From assembly GCA_029319145.1 (NCBI GenBank), contig CP119753.1, positions 62,001 through 126,000 of the forward strand: a stretch of DNA of 64,000 nt. Reading direction: 5' to 3'. The notes under the pieces were generated by a model. The model was given only the letters and a program-made list of their open reading frames with translations. It was not told where the DNA came from and did no database searches. This document shows, piece after piece, positions 63,533 through 64,000 of the stretch; position 1 is the first letter of the stretch; each line of letters starts with the position of its first letter. Made by a program: the position numbers and the translations under genes. The DNA comes from Microbacter sp. GSS18. GTDB lineage: Bacteria > Actinomycetota > Actinomycetes > Actinomycetales > Microbacteriaceae.

Positions 63533-64000
63533 ATGACTGACGACTGGTGTCTCCCCCTCGCCGACCTGACCGCCGCCGATCTCGACACGGCGGGCGGCAA
63601 GGGTGCGAACCTCGGCGAACTCGTGCGCGCCGGGTTCGCCGTGCCCGCCGGATTCGTCGTGACGACAGGGGCGTATCGCGACGCGGTCGCCGGCATTGCA
63701 GGGCCGGCGCACGACACGGTGCTGGCGGCTGAGATGCCCGAAGCGGTGCGCGACGGCATCCTGTCCCGCTACGCAGAGCTCGGTGAGGGGCGCGTCGCGG
63801 TGCGCTCGAGTGCGACGGCCGAGGATCTCCCCGGGGCGGCGTTCGCGGGGCAGCAGGACACGTTCCTGGGGATCGAGGGTCCTGATGCTCTGCTCGACGC
63901 GGTGCGGCGCTGCTGGGCGTCGCTGTGGACCGAGCGCGCGATCGCGTACCGGGCGCGGCTGGGTGTCGACGACGGAACCGTGTCGATCGCCGTGGTCGTC
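63533..64000 (+). CDS. PEP/pyruvate-binding domain enzyme, N-terminal part (partial)
   Basis: 156 codons are visible before the right edge. LADLTAADLDTAGGKGANLGELVRAGFAVPAGFVVTTGAYRDAV and VAVRSSATAEDLPGAAFAGQQDTFLGIEG match the ATP-grasp/PPDK N-terminal domain of PEP synthase, pyruvate phosphate dikinase and rifampicin phosphotransferase. Which of these cannot be told without the central and C-terminal domains. A palindrome in its promoter suggests inducible expression, which would suit a drug-phosphotransferase-type enzyme. Confidence 0.85.
   Translation, partial: MTDDWCLPLADLTAADLDTAGGKGANLGELVRAGFAVPAGFVVTTGAYRDAVAGIAGPAHDTVLAAEMPEAVRDGILSRYAELGEGRVAVRSSATAEDLPGAAFAGQQDTFLGIEGPDALLDAVRRCWASLWTERAIAYRARLGVDDGTVSIAVVV

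Overview
The window is high-GC DNA with dense short-gap genes, many GTG starts and frequent ATGA/GTGA start-stop overlaps. It carries actinobacterial hallmarks: F420-type enzymes, cydABDC, an ECF42-like sigma factor with its YCII partner, and -10 boxes of the form TAnnnT placed 6-7 nt before start codons. Gene content and the recurrent ggatgcc/gcatcc codon pairs suggest a Microbacterium-like member of the Microbacteriaceae. That placement is inference. I see no tRNA, rRNA, CRISPR array, insertion sequence or integrase.

Layout. 1-4.8 kb: a catabolic operon with a UGSC-family protein (Cys form), its conserved partner, an SDR, a zinc dehydrogenase and an amidohydrolase, closed by a strong hairpin. 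5-10.9 kb: a complete peptide-type ABC importer (lipoprotein, two permeases, two ATPases). 11-17.7 kb: a GNAT gene, then cydC/cydD/cydB/cydA on the minus strand. 17.9-21.4 kb: moaA preceded by a 13-codon overlapping leader ORF, a DHA2 exporter and fdhD. 21.4-24.2 kb: a small membrane protein, Dps, and a TetR/oxidoreductase divergent pair with visible operators. 24.2-29.2 kb: a SnoaL-like protein, a glutamine-synthetase-like enzyme and an amidohydrolase (a split FluG-like pair), facing an amidase and a Nudix hydrolase. 29.3-36.6 kb: a DoxX-like membrane protein, VOC and DUF1801 proteins, an MFS protein, a P450, two F420-type proteins, a TehA/SLAC1 channel-like protein and a MarR regulator. 36.6-41 kb: a hypothetical protein and a membrane protein-NarL-type two-component operon. 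41-46.9 kb: deoC, a cNMP-domain thioredoxin-reductase-like protein without the redox cysteines, a GNAT, a lipid/diacylglycerol kinase, a 2OG oxygenase and a methyltransferase. 47-48.7 kb: an orphan contractile tail sheath protein and a truncated AAA+ ATPase, probably relics of a contractile injection system. 48.7-55.4 kb: DUF3054, a beta-lactamase-fold hydrolase, a YcaQ-like protein, MsrA, and a small protein next to an astacin-like peptidase with five exact 50-residue repeats. 55.4-64 kb: a DHA2 exporter with its TetR, a repeat-rich intergenic region, the ECF42 sigma/YCII pair, GNAT, PadR, an ABC1 kinase, a small membrane protein and the start of a PEP/pyruvate-binding enzyme.

Functional reading. 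Redox and stress themes recur: cytochrome bd, a TrxR-like protein, MsrA, Dps, DoxX and F420 enzymes. One exact 13-bp palindrome (GTGGTCAGACCAC) lies upstream of both cydA and the DoxX gene, suggesting a shared FadR/GntR-type regulator encoded elsewhere. Other regulatory DNA that can be read directly: paired MarR operators over divergent promoters, a CsoR/CstR-like site over the TehA-family promoter, TetR-like palindromes at three loci, and a PadR upstream region with TATC steps phased every 10-11 bp. All functions rest on motif recognition by eye, without database searches.
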